From contig NW_022881603.1 of assembly GCF_003369915.1 (NCBI RefSeq), positions 34,717,522-34,781,521 on the forward strand: a DNA stretch of 64,000 nucleotides. Reading direction: 5' to 3'. The translations under genes and the position numbers were made by a program. The notes under the pieces are model-generated. The model was not told the DNA's origin, did not search any database, and worked only from the letters and a program-made list of their open reading frames with translations. Source of the stretch: Drosophila miranda. Taxonomy: Eukaryota > Arthropoda > Insecta > Diptera > Drosophilidae. This document shows positions 20,235 to 31,443 of the stretch, piece after piece (position 1 is the stretch's first letter; every line of letters starts with the position of its first letter).

Positions 20235-23200
20235 ATAGGTCCTCCAACGTTAAATTAGATACCCCTAAGGAAAGAAGTAACAATAAGAATATTTACACTA
20301 CCATATATAAGGTTAACCAAGCGGTATTACCCGAAGCTAGATGGTCCGAGCGCAAGCCGATAAAGGAAAGACAGCGGCAGTACGAACAGGCCAGGAATCG
20401 GATAATGGGGGACGAACTCGATGAGAGTATCCGAACGGGAGCAGTCAGAGCACAGCGGGCTCGGGACAGGTTTCAGGGGCGAAAGAGAAGGCGGCTCCAG
20501 GTGTGTGCTGCAGTCCACTCGGCAATTCGTCAGGATGACAGGCCATTCGCACGAGTGAAGTTGGGCCCGAGGAGGCTGATGGGACTACTGGATACAGGGG
20601 CATCGGTGAGCCTTCTGGGGAAAGGTGGCCTGGAACTGATAGGAGAATTGGAGCTGAAACTTCAAGACATAAAGAAATTCTCAGTACAAACAGCGGGCGG
20701 CACTCCTCATAAAATACTGGGACATGTGTCGACAGTAATGACGTATGGAGGACAGAAGCAGACCATGTAGTTGTTCCTGTGTCCCTCGCTGAAACAACCG
20801 CTGTACCTAGGGGTCGATTTCTGGCGGAAGTTTGGTCTGGCTCCGCATATAGTAGGCCTAGAACGACACAAGGAATTAGCCGAAATTGATGCTGAGGTGC
20901 TGACTAGGAGTAGACCAACGGAACCGCACGAATTGACGCACACGCAGCAGACACGTCTGGACTAGGTGAAGAACAACTTCAGGGCATTCGACACACATGG
21001 TTTTGGGAAGAACGACGCTCGAAAGGCACGAAATTCAATTAATCGAGGGAGCCGTACCCGTAAAGGAGCGATTCTACCCGGTGTCTCCCGCGGTGCAAGA
21101 GCTGTTGTTTGCCGAGGTGGACGAAATGTTGCGCCTCGGAGTCATCGAAACCAGCGAGAGCCCGTGGAGCAACCGCGTGACGCTGGTACGTAAGCCGGGA
21201 AAAAACCGATTGTGTCTGGATGCGCGGAAACTAAACAAATTAACCGTGAAGGATGCTTACCCGCTGCAGAGCATCGAGTCAATTCTGAGCCGCGTAGAGG
21301 ATACGGTGTACATCAGCAGCATCGATTTAAAGCACGCATTTTGGCAGATAGAGCTGGAGCCTGAAAGTCGGACGTACACAGCATTCACGGTGCCGGGCAG
21401 ACCACTCTATCAATTTAAATCGATGCCCTTCGGGTTGTGCAATGCAGCCCAACGGCTGTGTCGGTTGATGGATCGAGTAATTCCACAACGACTCCGAAGC
21501 CATGTCTTTGTATACTTAGACGATCTACTAGTTATTTCCCGGACGTTTGAGGAGCATATACACCTGTTAGAGGAAGTGGCCAAGTGTCTCAAGGAGGCAA
21601 ACCTGACAATTGGAAGAAAAAAATCGAAATTCGGCTATAAATATTTAAAGTATTTAGGGTACATCGTAGGGGACGGCGCACTTAGGACAGATCCGGAGAA
21701 AGTACAGGCCAAAATACCAATGCCAAGGAACGTGAGACAAATCCGGAGATTTTTGGGGACAGCTGGCAGGTATCGGCGGTTTATCCGAAATTTCTCGGCA
21801 CTCTCGGCTCCTCTGACAGACTGTCTGAAAGGAAAAGGGCAATTTAAGCTGACGGAGGAGGCAGGAAAATCGTTCGAGGAGCTCAAAAAAGCACTTACCA
21901 AGCTACATCACCCAGACTTTAAGAAGCACTTCTTCATCCAGTGTGATGCGAGCCACGTGGGGATTGGAGCAGTTCTCTTCCAGAGGGATGATGAAGGAGC
22001 AGAGCACCCGATCGCATTCTTTTCGGCGAAGCTAAGAGGGGCACAGCTCAACTATAGCGTGCCAGAGAAGGAGTGTCTGGCGGCGGTAAGAGCCATAGAG
22101 AAGTTCCGTGCATACGTAGAACTGATGCCATTCACGGTGATAACAGATCACGCGAGTTTGCAGTGGCTCATGCGATTCAAAGCACTGGATGGGAGGCTAG
22201 CCAGGTGGTCGTTGGCTCTCCAGGCTTATGACTTCGAAATCGAGCACCGCAAAGGAAAGGAAAATATCGTCGCCGATATGCTGTCACGTCCCTTTGACGT
22301 GGACGCTATCGACTTCCTGGAGTTCGACACCACAGCCTTCGAGGATGAAGATTACCGAAGAAAAATTGAGTCGGTCCAGAGCGATGAGGATGAATTCCCA
22401 GACCTGAAGGTGGAGGAAGGACTGCTGTTTGGCCGGCCGGAATTAGAGGAGTTTTCGTGGAAGCTATGGATCCCGGAAGCCCTGACGAGCACACTGATCC
22501 AACAGGCTCACGACAGCGATGTGGCAATGCATGGAGGAATCGCGAGGACACTGGGACGGCTGCGACAGTTCTATTATTGGCCCCGGATGACCGTGCAGGT
22601 GAAGGCATATGTGGCTGATTGTAACACCTGCAAAGAAACAAAACATTCAACACAGGTTCACCGTCCACTCATGGGGGCCGAAACCAGAACCGAGAGGCCG
22701 ATTCAAAAACTGTACCTGGATTTCCTGGGTCCATATCCGAGGACTCGAAGTGGCAATGTGGTCATACTAATAGTCCTCGATCACATGTCCAGATATGTCT
22801 GGTTGAAGGCTTTGCCTAAGGCGACGTCTTCGGCCGTGATCCGATTCTTGCACGCCGAGGTCTTCGCGCAGTTTGGCGTGCCTGAAATAGTGCATACCGA
22901 TAATGGAAAGCAATTTGTGTCAGCTGAATTCTCTCAATTCCTGGATAGGAGAAGCATAACGCACCTGAAGTCGGGGAACTATGCACCGCAGGCGAACGCG
23001 GCCGAACGAGTGAACCAGACTGTACTGGCAGCAATAAGGACATACGCTAGTGAGGATCACACGCGCTGGGACGAGAAGCTGACGGAGATCCAGTGTGTGG
23101 CTAGGAGCGCTATACACACGGGTATCGGGACGTCGCCATACTTTGTGTTGTTTGGGCAGCACATGTTTACTAGCGGCCGAGATTATAAATTGGCACGCAG

Positions 23201-23537
23201 ACTGGGTGCCCTAAATGATGCACAAATGTCACCCTTGGCAAGGAGTGACAAGATGGAGATAGTCCGAGATGAGCTCCGAGGAAACTCTCATGAAGCCTAC
23301 AACAGAGCGAAGAACAGGTATAATCGAAAAGCTCGAGAAATTAGGTACTCACCGGGTCAGGAGATATATAAGCGGAATTTCGTGTTGAGCAAATTTAAAA
23401 ACAACATCAACGCGAAGTTCAGCCCAAAATACGTCAAGTGCCGAGTGATCCGGAGTATGGGCAACAGTCTGTACGAGCTGGAGACGTTGCAAGGCTCACG
23501 TATTGGGGTGTTTGACGCAAAGGATCTGAAGCAGTAG
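20235..23537 (+). other. pol region of LTR element copy 1
   Basis: In order: aspartic protease (LLDTGASVSLLG near 20.59 kb), RT with MPFGLCNAAQ and VYLDDLLVIS (about 21.4-21.5 kb), RNase H with DASHVGIGAVL and YSVPEKECLA (about 21.9-22.1 kb), and integrase with a zinc-binding region, DFLGPYP, HTDNGKQF and AAERVNQT (about 22.5-23.0 kb). The order places it in Ty3/gypsy. Confidence 0.9.
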
Positions 23538-23679
23538 CCCAGGCATCTCAGTCGATGGAGCCAGAGACTCTCAATCTCAGGGTGTGGGCGATGGCCTACG
23601 TTTGGGGCCCCTTAATTGAAAAAGCCCGCCAGCTTGGCACTCCCGGTTCGGCGGAGTAATCCTGGAAACGGTAGTGTGG

Positions 23680-24786
23680 AGTTATGGGCGGATTTGGAGA
23701 GAGCCGATAGGTATCAGGGCTGGAGAAGAAAGAGACAGCGGCATCTACAGTGGATCCTGGGAAGCAGTGGCAGAGTTGCGTGGGAGAAAAGGAAACGGGG
23801 CGAGGAAGAAAAAAGGGAGAGTTTCCGGTGGAGAATAGTGGAGGCCGCACGTGCCCTGAAAGAAAAAAGGAAACAAAATTGGTGATCGTGGAGACGACGA
23901 TCCCACCAAGACATCAGCGGCAGGCATCAACATCAGCGGAAGCGGCGGACATCGGCAGCAGCATCCCGGTACTGGCCAGGCCGGGAAACTGATGCGAGAA
24001 CCTCGGAGCACCGACTGGAGACACGTTTCTGTCCCCACACACCAGCCCCCCCGGGGAAAGAATCCGGACTTCAAAGCAGCAATACACACACACGATTCAC
24101 ACACACCCACCTTCATCCACCCACATCACACACAACCCACGCATGTATACCCTCATTCATAACACATCACCTAACATCACCACATTTCACACATCTACAC
24201 CCGTCCGACCCACAATTAAACAAAATATCACGATCATACAAAAAACACCACGATTAAACGTAAACATCAGCAAGCATCAGGAAGCAACAACCTCTATCAA
24301 AGGGGGCTGCCAACTCGGCCGAAATAGGGTTTATTTTTTTTTGTTAGTATTTTTGTGTTAGTATTTGTTTCCTTTATATAAACCTAGATTATTAATTATT
24401 ATTAATTAATAATGTTCAAGATAAATAAGAAAATATAATGGATATAAAAGGAATATTTGAAAAGAGTCATGAGTGAATAGAAAACGGTAGTTGGGTGGGA
24501 CGAGAGCGAGAAGAAGAGCGGGACCCTGAATATGAAAAGGGAGCGAATTCAAAAGGTGGCGCTCATGGAAGGGCGGGACCCTGCTAGGGATAACGAAACC
24601 AACTATCCCCGCTGACGAAAGTGCCAACGAGGACAAGTCTGTCCTATAAATTAGTTTTGTTTTTTTTGTATGTTTTTTTGTTTTGTTCAATCCGTCCCCT
24701 GGCTTATCGGGTCGGAAACACCCCTGACTTCCCCGTGAGCTAGCTGGGAACGATAGGCCAGGGTGGCAAAGAGGCGGATCATAACA
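23680..24786 (+). repeat. 3' LTR of LTR element copy 1
   Basis: 1,107 bases, the same length as its 5' partner and 32 bases shorter than the 3' LTRs of copies 2 and 3. ATCTTGCAC of intron 3 follows directly. Confidence 0.93.
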
Positions 24787-25377
24787 ATCTTGCACAAAAA
24801 TATGTATTTAGCAAGTTGGTTTAATGTCCTAAATTATTTAAATCCGATTCTTTTTAGATACAGATTTACATATGTAAATATCGGCTCTGCAGGAAGGTGC
24901 AATGACTCGATGATATACCAGAAGTCAAGCCTTGCAAAACATATCGAAGCATCGGCATTACTCCAAGAGAAAGCCAAGGAAATAAGCGGAGTAAACGTCC
25001 CTGTAATGCTTATCGGGGACTCGGCATTTAGGTTTTCTAAAAAGCTGATGAAACCTTACCCGTTTTCCACAGTCGCCTCTTTGGAACAGCGCACGTTTAA
25101 CTACAACCTTTCCAAAGCTAGGCGAGTGGTGGAAAATGCATTTGGGCATTTAAAAGCCAGATTTCGAATAATCGGAAAAGGTCTTGATAGCCACCACAAA
25201 AATAATAGCGCCATAATAATGAGCTGTTGTATTTTACACAATATATTAAATATGCACAACAGCGCGATTAATGAAAATTGGGAGCTTGCAACAAATGAGC
25301 AGCGCGAACAGCCCGATACCAGCAACAGTTCTGCTGACTTTAATCAGTCAGCAGAACAGATACGATCTGCAATCGCA

Positions 25378-28083
25378 GATAATCTGTTTTCTCATCTGAG
25401 TTATTCCCATTCAATAACATTCATGGAATTGAATTTGTTGCAGTCAAAGTTCGTGTTGGCTCCGCATTTTTCTATTTAACCTGCTCTTACATTCCTCCCA
25501 GGTCTGATGCTGAGCTTTACTTACACCACCTCTCAGCAATTAATAATGTTGTTTCTGCATTAGGGTGCAATGATCGAATTATTGTCATGGGGGACTTTAA
25601 CCTCCCATTTCTTTCTTGGCTGCCTTGTAATGACGCTAACCTGTTGTTTCCCAATTGCCATAATGACTTTATCAATGGGCTAACGGATAATTCCCTTGTC
25701 CAAATTAATGCCGTTAAAAACATTAGGGACAGACTTCTTGACCTCGTTTTTGTTAATGATGGTTCTCTTGCTACGGTATCTAGAGCAAGCCCAATATCTC
25801 TCCCTGAAGATCCTTACCATCCAACTTTGTTGATATCACTGGAGTGTACACAATCTGGAGGTGCTGACAGTTCCATGGCTCCTTGTCACATAAAGTGTTT
25901 TCGAAAAACAAACTTTATTGATTTAGATCTACATCTCTCGCGTGTTGATTGGTCGTTTCTTTATTCATTACCGAACATAGACGCAACTGTTAACTCGTTT
26001 TATAGTTCTATTTACTCCGCCCTTAATACGTTTGTTCCAGATATCACTGTACCTGTATCGTCCAAGCCTCCCTGGTTCTCCAAGTATTTGTCATACTTAA
26101 AAAATAATAAATCCCGGCTCTATAAAAAGTACCAGAAGTCGGGCTCCACGTCGGCCTTAGCTCTATACTCCTCCGCTCGCTCTCTGTTCCTTGCCGTCAA
26201 TAGTCAGTGTTATAATCATTACCTTTCACAATGTAGTAGTAACTTTCGTAGTGATCCTAAAAAATTCTATTCGTTCGTTAACTCTAAGCGCAAGTCAAAC
26301 GTTTTTCCTCCGTCCCTTCATTACCAGAACAAAAGAGAAGCTTCTGCTGTTGGTATTGCAAATTTATTCGCTAACTTTTTCCAAACAACGTACTCGTCTC
26401 ATATTTACAACGCATCCACTCCGTATCCGTACCAGCTACCTCAAGCTAACAGCATTTTTCTGCCCTTTTTCGAGGAAAGCGTTGTTCTGGAAGGTTTGTC
26501 ATCTATGGACATATCGTTTTCTGCGGGTCCAGATAAGGTACCAAGTTGCATCTTAAAGCACTGTGCCCAGTCCCTTTTCAAACCCTTGACCTTTCTCTTC
26601 AACCTCTCCTTGGAACAGTCTTGTCTCCCAGTAATTTGGAATGAGTCCTACATCATTCCGCTTCACAAAAAAGGTTCAAGATCAAACATTGAAAACTATC
26701 GTGGTATCGCAAAGCTTTCCGCCATCCCGAAGCTTCTTGAGTTCCTGGTCACCCGGCAACTGCAACATCTTTGTTGCAGCTTGATATCTCCGTCGCAACA
26801 CGGTTTTTTCAGACATCGTTCAACATCGACTAACCTTCTTGAGTTTTCTAACCTAATCCACCGTGGTTTTCAAATTGGTTTGCAGACGGATGTAGTTTTT
26901 ACGGACTTCAGCAAGGCATTCGATTCTGTGAACCATGCTCTGCTTATTCAAAAGCTCTCTTTATTAGGGTTCCCAACGAATCTTCTAGATTGGATTTTGT
27001 CCTATCTCTCTAACCGTACTCAACGTGTTTTGTTTTCTAACGTGTTGTCAAATACTGTTAATGTTACTTCAGGTGTGCCACAGGGAAGTCATCTGGGCCC
27101 GCTTCTGTTTATTTTATTTGTGAACGACCTTCCTCAAGTTATAACATACTCTACTACACTAATGTATGCTGATGATGTCAAAATCTGTCTTTCTTACTCT
27201 GATTGGTATTTGCACACACGCCTTCAACTTGATCTAAGTGAACTACTATTGTGGTGTTCAACTAATCTTCTTTTTCTGAACCTTTCCAAATGCAAACTTA
27301 TGACATTTTACCGTCGCGCTCCTCATTTTGTCTCATATGTTCTAGGAAATCATGTCCTTGAGCGAATTTCGAGTTCAAATGACCTCGGAGTCCTTTTTGA
27401 TCATAAGATGTGTTTCAACACCCATATAGCTGCAACTGTAAATAAAGCTAAGGGTGTTTTAGCGTTCATCAAGCGTTGGTCCAAGGAGTTTGACGACCCG
27501 TACGTTACGAAACAACTGTACATCTCGTTAGTACGTCCTATATTGGAGTATTGTTCTTGTGTGTGGAGCCCGCAGTATAAAGAGCAGCAGGCTGTTATTG
27601 AATCCGTGCAAAAGCAATTTTTAATTTTTGCCCTTCGGAACTTTAACTGGGACTCGGGTAGAATCTTGCCACCCTACCGGTCTATGCTAAATCTTATTGA
27701 CCTGCCGTCGTTGCACCATCGCAGAATATGCAATGGCGTAATGTTCGTGCACAAGCTCCTTCTTGGGACTGTTGACTCCCAAACTCTCTTGGGTCAGATT
27801 GACTTGGCCGTTCCATCTAGACCTACCCGTACTTTTAGGCCTATCCGTCTACCCATATGTAGGTCTAATTATGCTGATCATGAACCTTTTAGGGTTTTAT
27901 GCCATAATTATAACTCCCTCTGTCAAACCCTATCCCCTGAACTGTCTCTTAAACTAATTGCATGCAATATTTATAATCATTTAAATTTAGCTAACTTTTA
28001 ACTTATCTTTTTCCGCCTTTAGTAACTAAGCACCATTATTAACAGATAATTTGTTAATTTAATAAATAAATACAAAAAAAAAA
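25378..28083 (+). mobile_element. 5'-truncated LINE, copy 1
   Basis: A non-LTR retrotransposon fragment that begins inside the endonuclease and ends in AATAAATAAATAC plus a run of about 12 A. It splits exon 4 of the transposase between ATCGCA and the AAATATTG that originally followed. No target duplication longer than the A-run can be seen. ORF1 and the N-terminal part of the endonuclease are missing. The RT motifs look CR1-like, but the poly(A) end is more like the Jockey clade, so the family is left open. Confidence 0.9.
25383..28001 (+). CDS. LINE ORF2 remnant: endonuclease C-half plus reverse transcriptase
   Basis: One open frame of 872 codons without its natural start. Apurinic-endonuclease C-terminal half: SYIPPRSDAEL, then MGDFNLPFLSW (about 25587), DLVFVND, and DPYHPTL in place of the usual SDH. 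RT: HKKGSRSNIENYRG, FTDFSKAFDSVNHALL (about 26.9 kb), SGVPQGSHLGPLLF (about 27.08 kb) and YADD (27165-27176). The C-terminal stretch includes SLVRPILEYCSCVWSP. It would copy LINE RNA by target-primed reverse transcription in an intact element. The truncation means it is not expected to work alone. Confidence 0.88.
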   Translation, partial: SVFSSELFPFNNIHGIEFVAVKVRVGSAFFYLTCSYIPPRSDAELYLHHLSAINNVVSALGCNDRIIVMGDFNLPFLSWLPCNDANLLFPNCHNDFINGLTDNSLVQINAVKNIRDRLLDLVFVNDGSLATVSRASPISLPEDPYHPTLLISLECTQSGGADSSMAPCHIKCFRKTNFIDLDLHLSRVDWSFLYSLPNIDATVNSFYSSIYSALNTFVPDITVPVSSKPPWFSKYLSYLKNNKSRLYKKYQKSGSTSALALYSSARSLFLAVNSQCYNHYLSQCSSNFRSDPKKFYSFVNSKRKSNVFPPSLHYQNKREASAVGIANLFANFFQTTYSSHIYNASTPYPYQLPQANSIFLPFFEESVVLEGLSSMDISFSAGPDKVPSCILKHCAQSLFKPLTFLFNLSLEQSCLPVIWNESYIIPLHKKGSRSNIENYRGIAKLSAIPKLLEFLVTRQLQHLCCSLISPSQHGFFRHRSTSTNLLEFSNLIHRGFQIGLQTDVVFTDFSKAFDSVNHALLIQKLSLLGFPTNLLDWILSYLSNRTQRVLFSNVLSNTVNVTSGVPQGSHLGPLLFILFVNDLPQVITYSTTLMYADDVKICLSYSDWYLHTRLQLDLSELLLWCSTNLLFLNLSKCKLMTFYRRAPHFVSYVLGNHVLERISSSNDLGVLFDHKMCFNTHIAATVNKAKGVLAFIKRWSKEFDDPYVTKQLYISLVRPILEYCSCVWSPQYKEQQAVIESVQKQFLIFALRNFNWDSGRILPPYRSMLNLIDLPSLHHRRICNGVMFVHKLLLGTVDSQTLLGQIDLAVPSRPTRTFRPIRLPICRSNYADHEPFRVLCHNYNSLCQTLSPELSLKLIACNIYNHLNLANF

Positions 28084-28116
28084 AATATTGTGTAGACCGT
28101 AATGAAAATTAAAAAC

Positions 28117-29812
28117 TTATTTATTTTTATTTTTTAAAACTTCTAATAAGTCGTTCTGGAATTTTGTTTGGGTGCTGAGCAAGTCCTGCACCATCTTCTC
28201 CTGCCTAACGTCGTGCTCCTCCTTCTTTCTGTGGTGGTCCTTTTGTTGTTCGAGAGGCTCCTGGGCGATCTCTGCCAGCCACGAAGTGTCGGTCTTTTTC
28301 TTTTTCTTTGGCGGACGCCCAGACAAGGTGCTGGAGCTACAAGATCCGTCCAGGTCCATCTCAATAATATCCGAAAAGTACTCATCAGGATCTGCAATGA
28401 ACACCTTAAATGAAATATATTTTTTTAGCAATAAATTAATAAAACTTACTGTCGTTGTCCAATGTGCTCTGCTCCATGTTGTTTGCACTCAAGATGCCAA
28501 ATCAGCGAACTTCAGTTCAGCGCCCTGAATGTGACGGTCAACCGGCGGTAATCTGATATCTTGCACATGCCGCAAGATCAGCATTATCGCTTATGCCAAG
28601 TCGGCTTACCGACTGTAGCTTTGTAGCTCTAAGTACATATATTTTGTAGCTTTGCATTCTTTGGCAATTAAATACTTTTGATTCAGCTTATGCCCCAGCT
28701 TGCTGATGGCTCCTAGTTATACCCGATACTCAAAATGAGTATTGGGGTATATTAGATTTGTGGTGAAAATGGATGTGTGTAACGTCCAGAAGGAATCGTT
28801 TCCGACCCCATAAAGTATATATATTCTTGATCAGCATCAATAGCCGAGTCGATTGAGCCCTTTCTGTCTGTCCGTCTGTCCGTCCGTCCGTCCGTCTGTC
28901 CGTCTGTCCGTCCCTATTAGCGCCTAGTGCTCAAAGACTATAAGAGCTAGAGCAACGATGTTTTGGATCCAGACTTCTGTGATATGTCACTGCTACAAAA
29001 ATATTTCAAAACTTCGCACCGCCCACTTCCGCCCCACAAAGGACGAAAATCTGTGGCATCCACAATTTTAAAGATATGAGAAAACCAAAAACGCAGAATC
29101 ATAGATAATGACCATATCTATCAGATTGCTGAATCTGGATCAGATCAGATCATTTTTATAGCCAATAGGAACAAATCAATTTGCACTGGCTACGCAGCGC
29201 CCGACGTCACGCTCAGACTGATTTTCTGTCTCTCTCGCACGCACTCTTTGTCGTGTCGTTTAATATTAGCGGCGTCTGCCGGAGAAGAGCCATACTGACT
29301 TAGTATCGGGTATAACCGTAGAGTTGCGGTGTCCGCAGCAACTCACAACGTTCCCCCTCGTTTTAGTTAAGTTCTTATAACGAAAGCTAACGCTTGTTAA
29401 TAAACCTTGCTCCGGCAACCAGCCGTAAAAACTTTGAATTATTAATTCTATACCACTGTACCACAAGGCCAGTGATAAGAGAGACAGTTATCTCTCCAAC
29501 ATAATCTTCATAAAGGATTCTATACCACGGAACCCGCACGAGGACCACCGCATCAAGCAGCTAAGGCTACTTGGACATACGGACAACTTAATTTACACAT
29601 GTGAATATTTGCGTGGTCCGCGCAAATCTTCAATTTTCTCCTTCCATATGTCAATCATCAGGCTCTCAAGCGCGGCACTCCATTTCACCCTGCCGCCTGC
29701 TGTTGTTCTCTTGTTTGCTGCATTGTGTAATAATATTATATATTATAAACAATAAAAAACAAATATATCTATTCAACGTACCACTGGAGGAGTTTTCTGG
29801 CACTAAATCCAT
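28117..29812 (-). pseudogene. Harbinger second gene, P4, interrupted by INE-1
   Basis: ATG at 29812-29810. INE-1 (28718-29361) sits in the stretch between the Myb-like exon and the C-terminal exons, where I could not place coding sequence, so it may lie in an intron. The tail reads DTSWLAEIAQEPLEQQ where P1 has DISWLAEIAQERLEQQ, and DLLSTQ for DLIST. These changes are shared with P6. Confidence 0.6.
28718..29361 (+). mobile_element. INE-1/DINE-1 Helentron-like element, near full length
   Basis: Begins TATACCCGATACTCAAAATG and ends CAACGTTCCCCCTCG, with the diagnostic internal microsatellite of CTGTCCGT repeats (about 28868-28912). Inserted between T residues of CCTAGTT and TTAGTT, as these elements do. 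A non-autonomous rolling-circle element characteristic of drosophilids and the main taxonomic clue in the window. No coding capacity is expected. Confidence 0.93.
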
Positions 29813-30064
29813 TTTATTAATAAGTTTTTCGAAAATTTGGTCTGCTGTCCTTCCGAGCTGTTCTGTTGTTGTTTTTGTTTTTTGTTAATTTTGTCACAAT
29901 CATTGTTTACGTTTTCGGAGTGAATACCATTTTTCCATTGTGAATGACAATTATTCAGAGTTGCATTTGAAAACCATCGGCTAACTATCGCATAGAAACG
30001 TGCGGCTTAGGAACATCCAAAATGGATGGTGGACTAACTGGGAAATTTTCGGAACGGCAAAACC

Positions 30065-30184
30065 TTACGGACCATCCCCGAAATGGATGGTGGATGGTGG
30101 ATGGTCGTCAGTGTGAATAGCCTATTACGGACCATCCCCGAAATGGATGGTGGATGGTGGATGGTCGTCAGTGTGAATAGCCTA
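30065..30184. repeat. P4 right-end terminal repeats (2 x 60 bp)
   Basis: Two full 60-base units, each with the TTA and TIR. Confidence 0.95.
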
Positions 30185-30609
30185 TTAGTAAGCCAGAATT
30201 ATTCAACGGAATCTCTAAATTGAGCAATATGAACGACTATCCTCTCTCGTTTTTTTGTCTTGACCTATTTCGCTAAAACCTTTGTTTTACGAAAAATCCA
30301 ATAAAAGCAATTATTTAGAATAAGCCAGTTAAGTAGAAAATTGAATCATTAATCAGTTGAAAATTTGTGGGCATGGCTAAATATTCTGTATAGCTGAGAA
30401 TATTCGACAGAATATCAAAATTGAGGAACATTTATACAACTTGAGCTCGTCAGTATATTTACGGTATATTTTTAAAGTAAGACGGTATGTTTCGGTATAT
30501 TTCTGAGGGTCACACTGGTCCCACTTGACGCGTACAAAATTTGACATCTACGGAAAGCGGCGCCAGATTGTGTGAAAAAAGTTGCGGTTTGTAAATTCGT
30601 TTGATCGAA

Positions 30610-31113
30610 ATGAACGAAATTATTGAAGATAAGTTTATTCCGCAGCAACTGCTGTACTTTATGGCTGGCCGGCGATGCTGCCAACAATACCCATGCACAT
30701 TTCGGTCGTCAGAGCACGACATTTTCATGCGATACGCCAGCTCTTTGGGCTTGCGGGCGCAATGCGTGTTTAATAATGGCGAAATTATCAAAGTATTCAA
30801 GCAAGCTTGCCGCCATTACTTGGAAGAGCCGAAAATAATGACATTCTCGCCTTCGACGGCAATAAACATTCTAACCATGTTGGGACGATCAGGCAACTTG
30901 GGAAAAGATGAACTGAAATTGAGCTCAGATTACATTCCACAGAGTGGGTGTGTTGCTGAAATTGTTGGGCCTCATCTACCATTTCCGACGATCATGGCGC
31001 CTACGCCGCGTGTCAAGGACGATACCCAGCGCAATTTACTGAACAAATTTCCCGGCTATCCGTTCATCGACAACGTCATACGATGCAAATTATCTTCGCA
31101 TTTGCGATACTGA
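30610..31113 (+). CDS. Spacer protein, unit 5
   Basis: 167 residues, open. Differs from unit 2 by IIEDK for IIKDK, QYPC for QFPC and PQSGC for PQRGC, plus one silent change. It has the most amino-acid changes among the intact spacer copies. The INE-1 fragment follows at about 31107-31176. Confidence 0.6.
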   Translation: MNEIIEDKFIPQQLLYFMAGRRCCQQYPCTFRSSEHDIFMRYASSLGLRAQCVFNNGEIIKVFKQACRHYLEEPKIMTFSPSTAINILTMLGRSGNLGKDELKLSSDYIPQSGCVAEIVGPHLPFPTIMAPTPRVKDDTQRNLLNKFPGYPFIDNVIRCKLSSHLRY

Positions 31114-31443
31114 CTTAGTATCGGGTATAACTGTAGAGTTGCGGTGTCCACAGCAACTCACAACGTTCCCCCTCGTTTTTTTTTTTGTTGAACTATTTTG
31201 TTTAAACCTTGCTTTAGTCAAAATACAATAAAAGCAAGAACTAAAAACTAAAATTATGTGGGCAGAACTAATGGTCTTATAGGCTCTGCACACTGAGCCC
31301 ATCCCGGGGGAATGGTGGGATTTTTTGACAGATGTGAAACTCCGATTCACACTGCCACCATCCACCATCCGTCAAAAACAGCTGATGCCAATAACAAGTT
31401 CATTAAATTTGCGCGGAAGATTTATTAATTCTTGGTTCTTATA

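Larger units (their letters stand above)
16844..24786 (+). mobile_element. Ty3/gypsy-class LTR retrotransposon, copy 1
   Basis: 7,943 bases flanked by the 4-base duplication ATCT. LTRs 16844-17950 and 23680-24786 are 1,107 bases each with TGTTATG...CATAACA ends. A primer site TGGCGCCCAA right after the 5' LTR fits tRNA-Lys. Gag lies at about 18.9-20.2 kb and pol at about 20.2-23.5 kb in the order protease, RT, RNase H, integrase, which marks Ty3/gypsy; no env follows. Long LTRs with a tRNA-Lys site recall the Osvaldo/Ulysses group, as inference. I saw about five LTR-LTR differences by eye, which suggests a young insertion, though conversion may have reset this. It looks near whole with a few breaks. 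Confidence 0.92.
16011..28112 (+). pseudogene. Harbinger transposase, P4, broken and interrupted
   Basis: Exon 1 (16011-16175) lacks seven acidic codons in frame. Exon 2 (16238-16638) has one extra G near 16296 (TTTTTGCAAAGAG) that shifts the frame. Exon 3 is 16736-16838. Intron 3 holds the LTR retrotransposon, and exon 4 resumes at 24858. A LINE splits exon 4 after 25377, leaving the last codons at about 28083-28112. The extra G is shared with P6. Confidence 0.88.
15847..30184 (+). mobile_element. PIF/Harbinger copy P4 with nested LTR element, LINE and INE-1
   Basis: TTA at 15844-15846 and 30185-30187. About 3 kb of transposon is spread over 14,338 bases by three nested insertions: an LTR retrotransposon in transposase intron 3 (16844-24786), a LINE in exon 4 (25378 to about 28083), and INE-1 in the second gene (28718-29361). 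All three recur at the same positions in P6. Two 60-base right-end repeats lie at 30065-30184. Confidence 0.93.

Noticed and set aside
23538-23679. An env gene after pol in the LTR element
   Set aside because: Only about 140 bases separate the end of pol from the 3' LTR.
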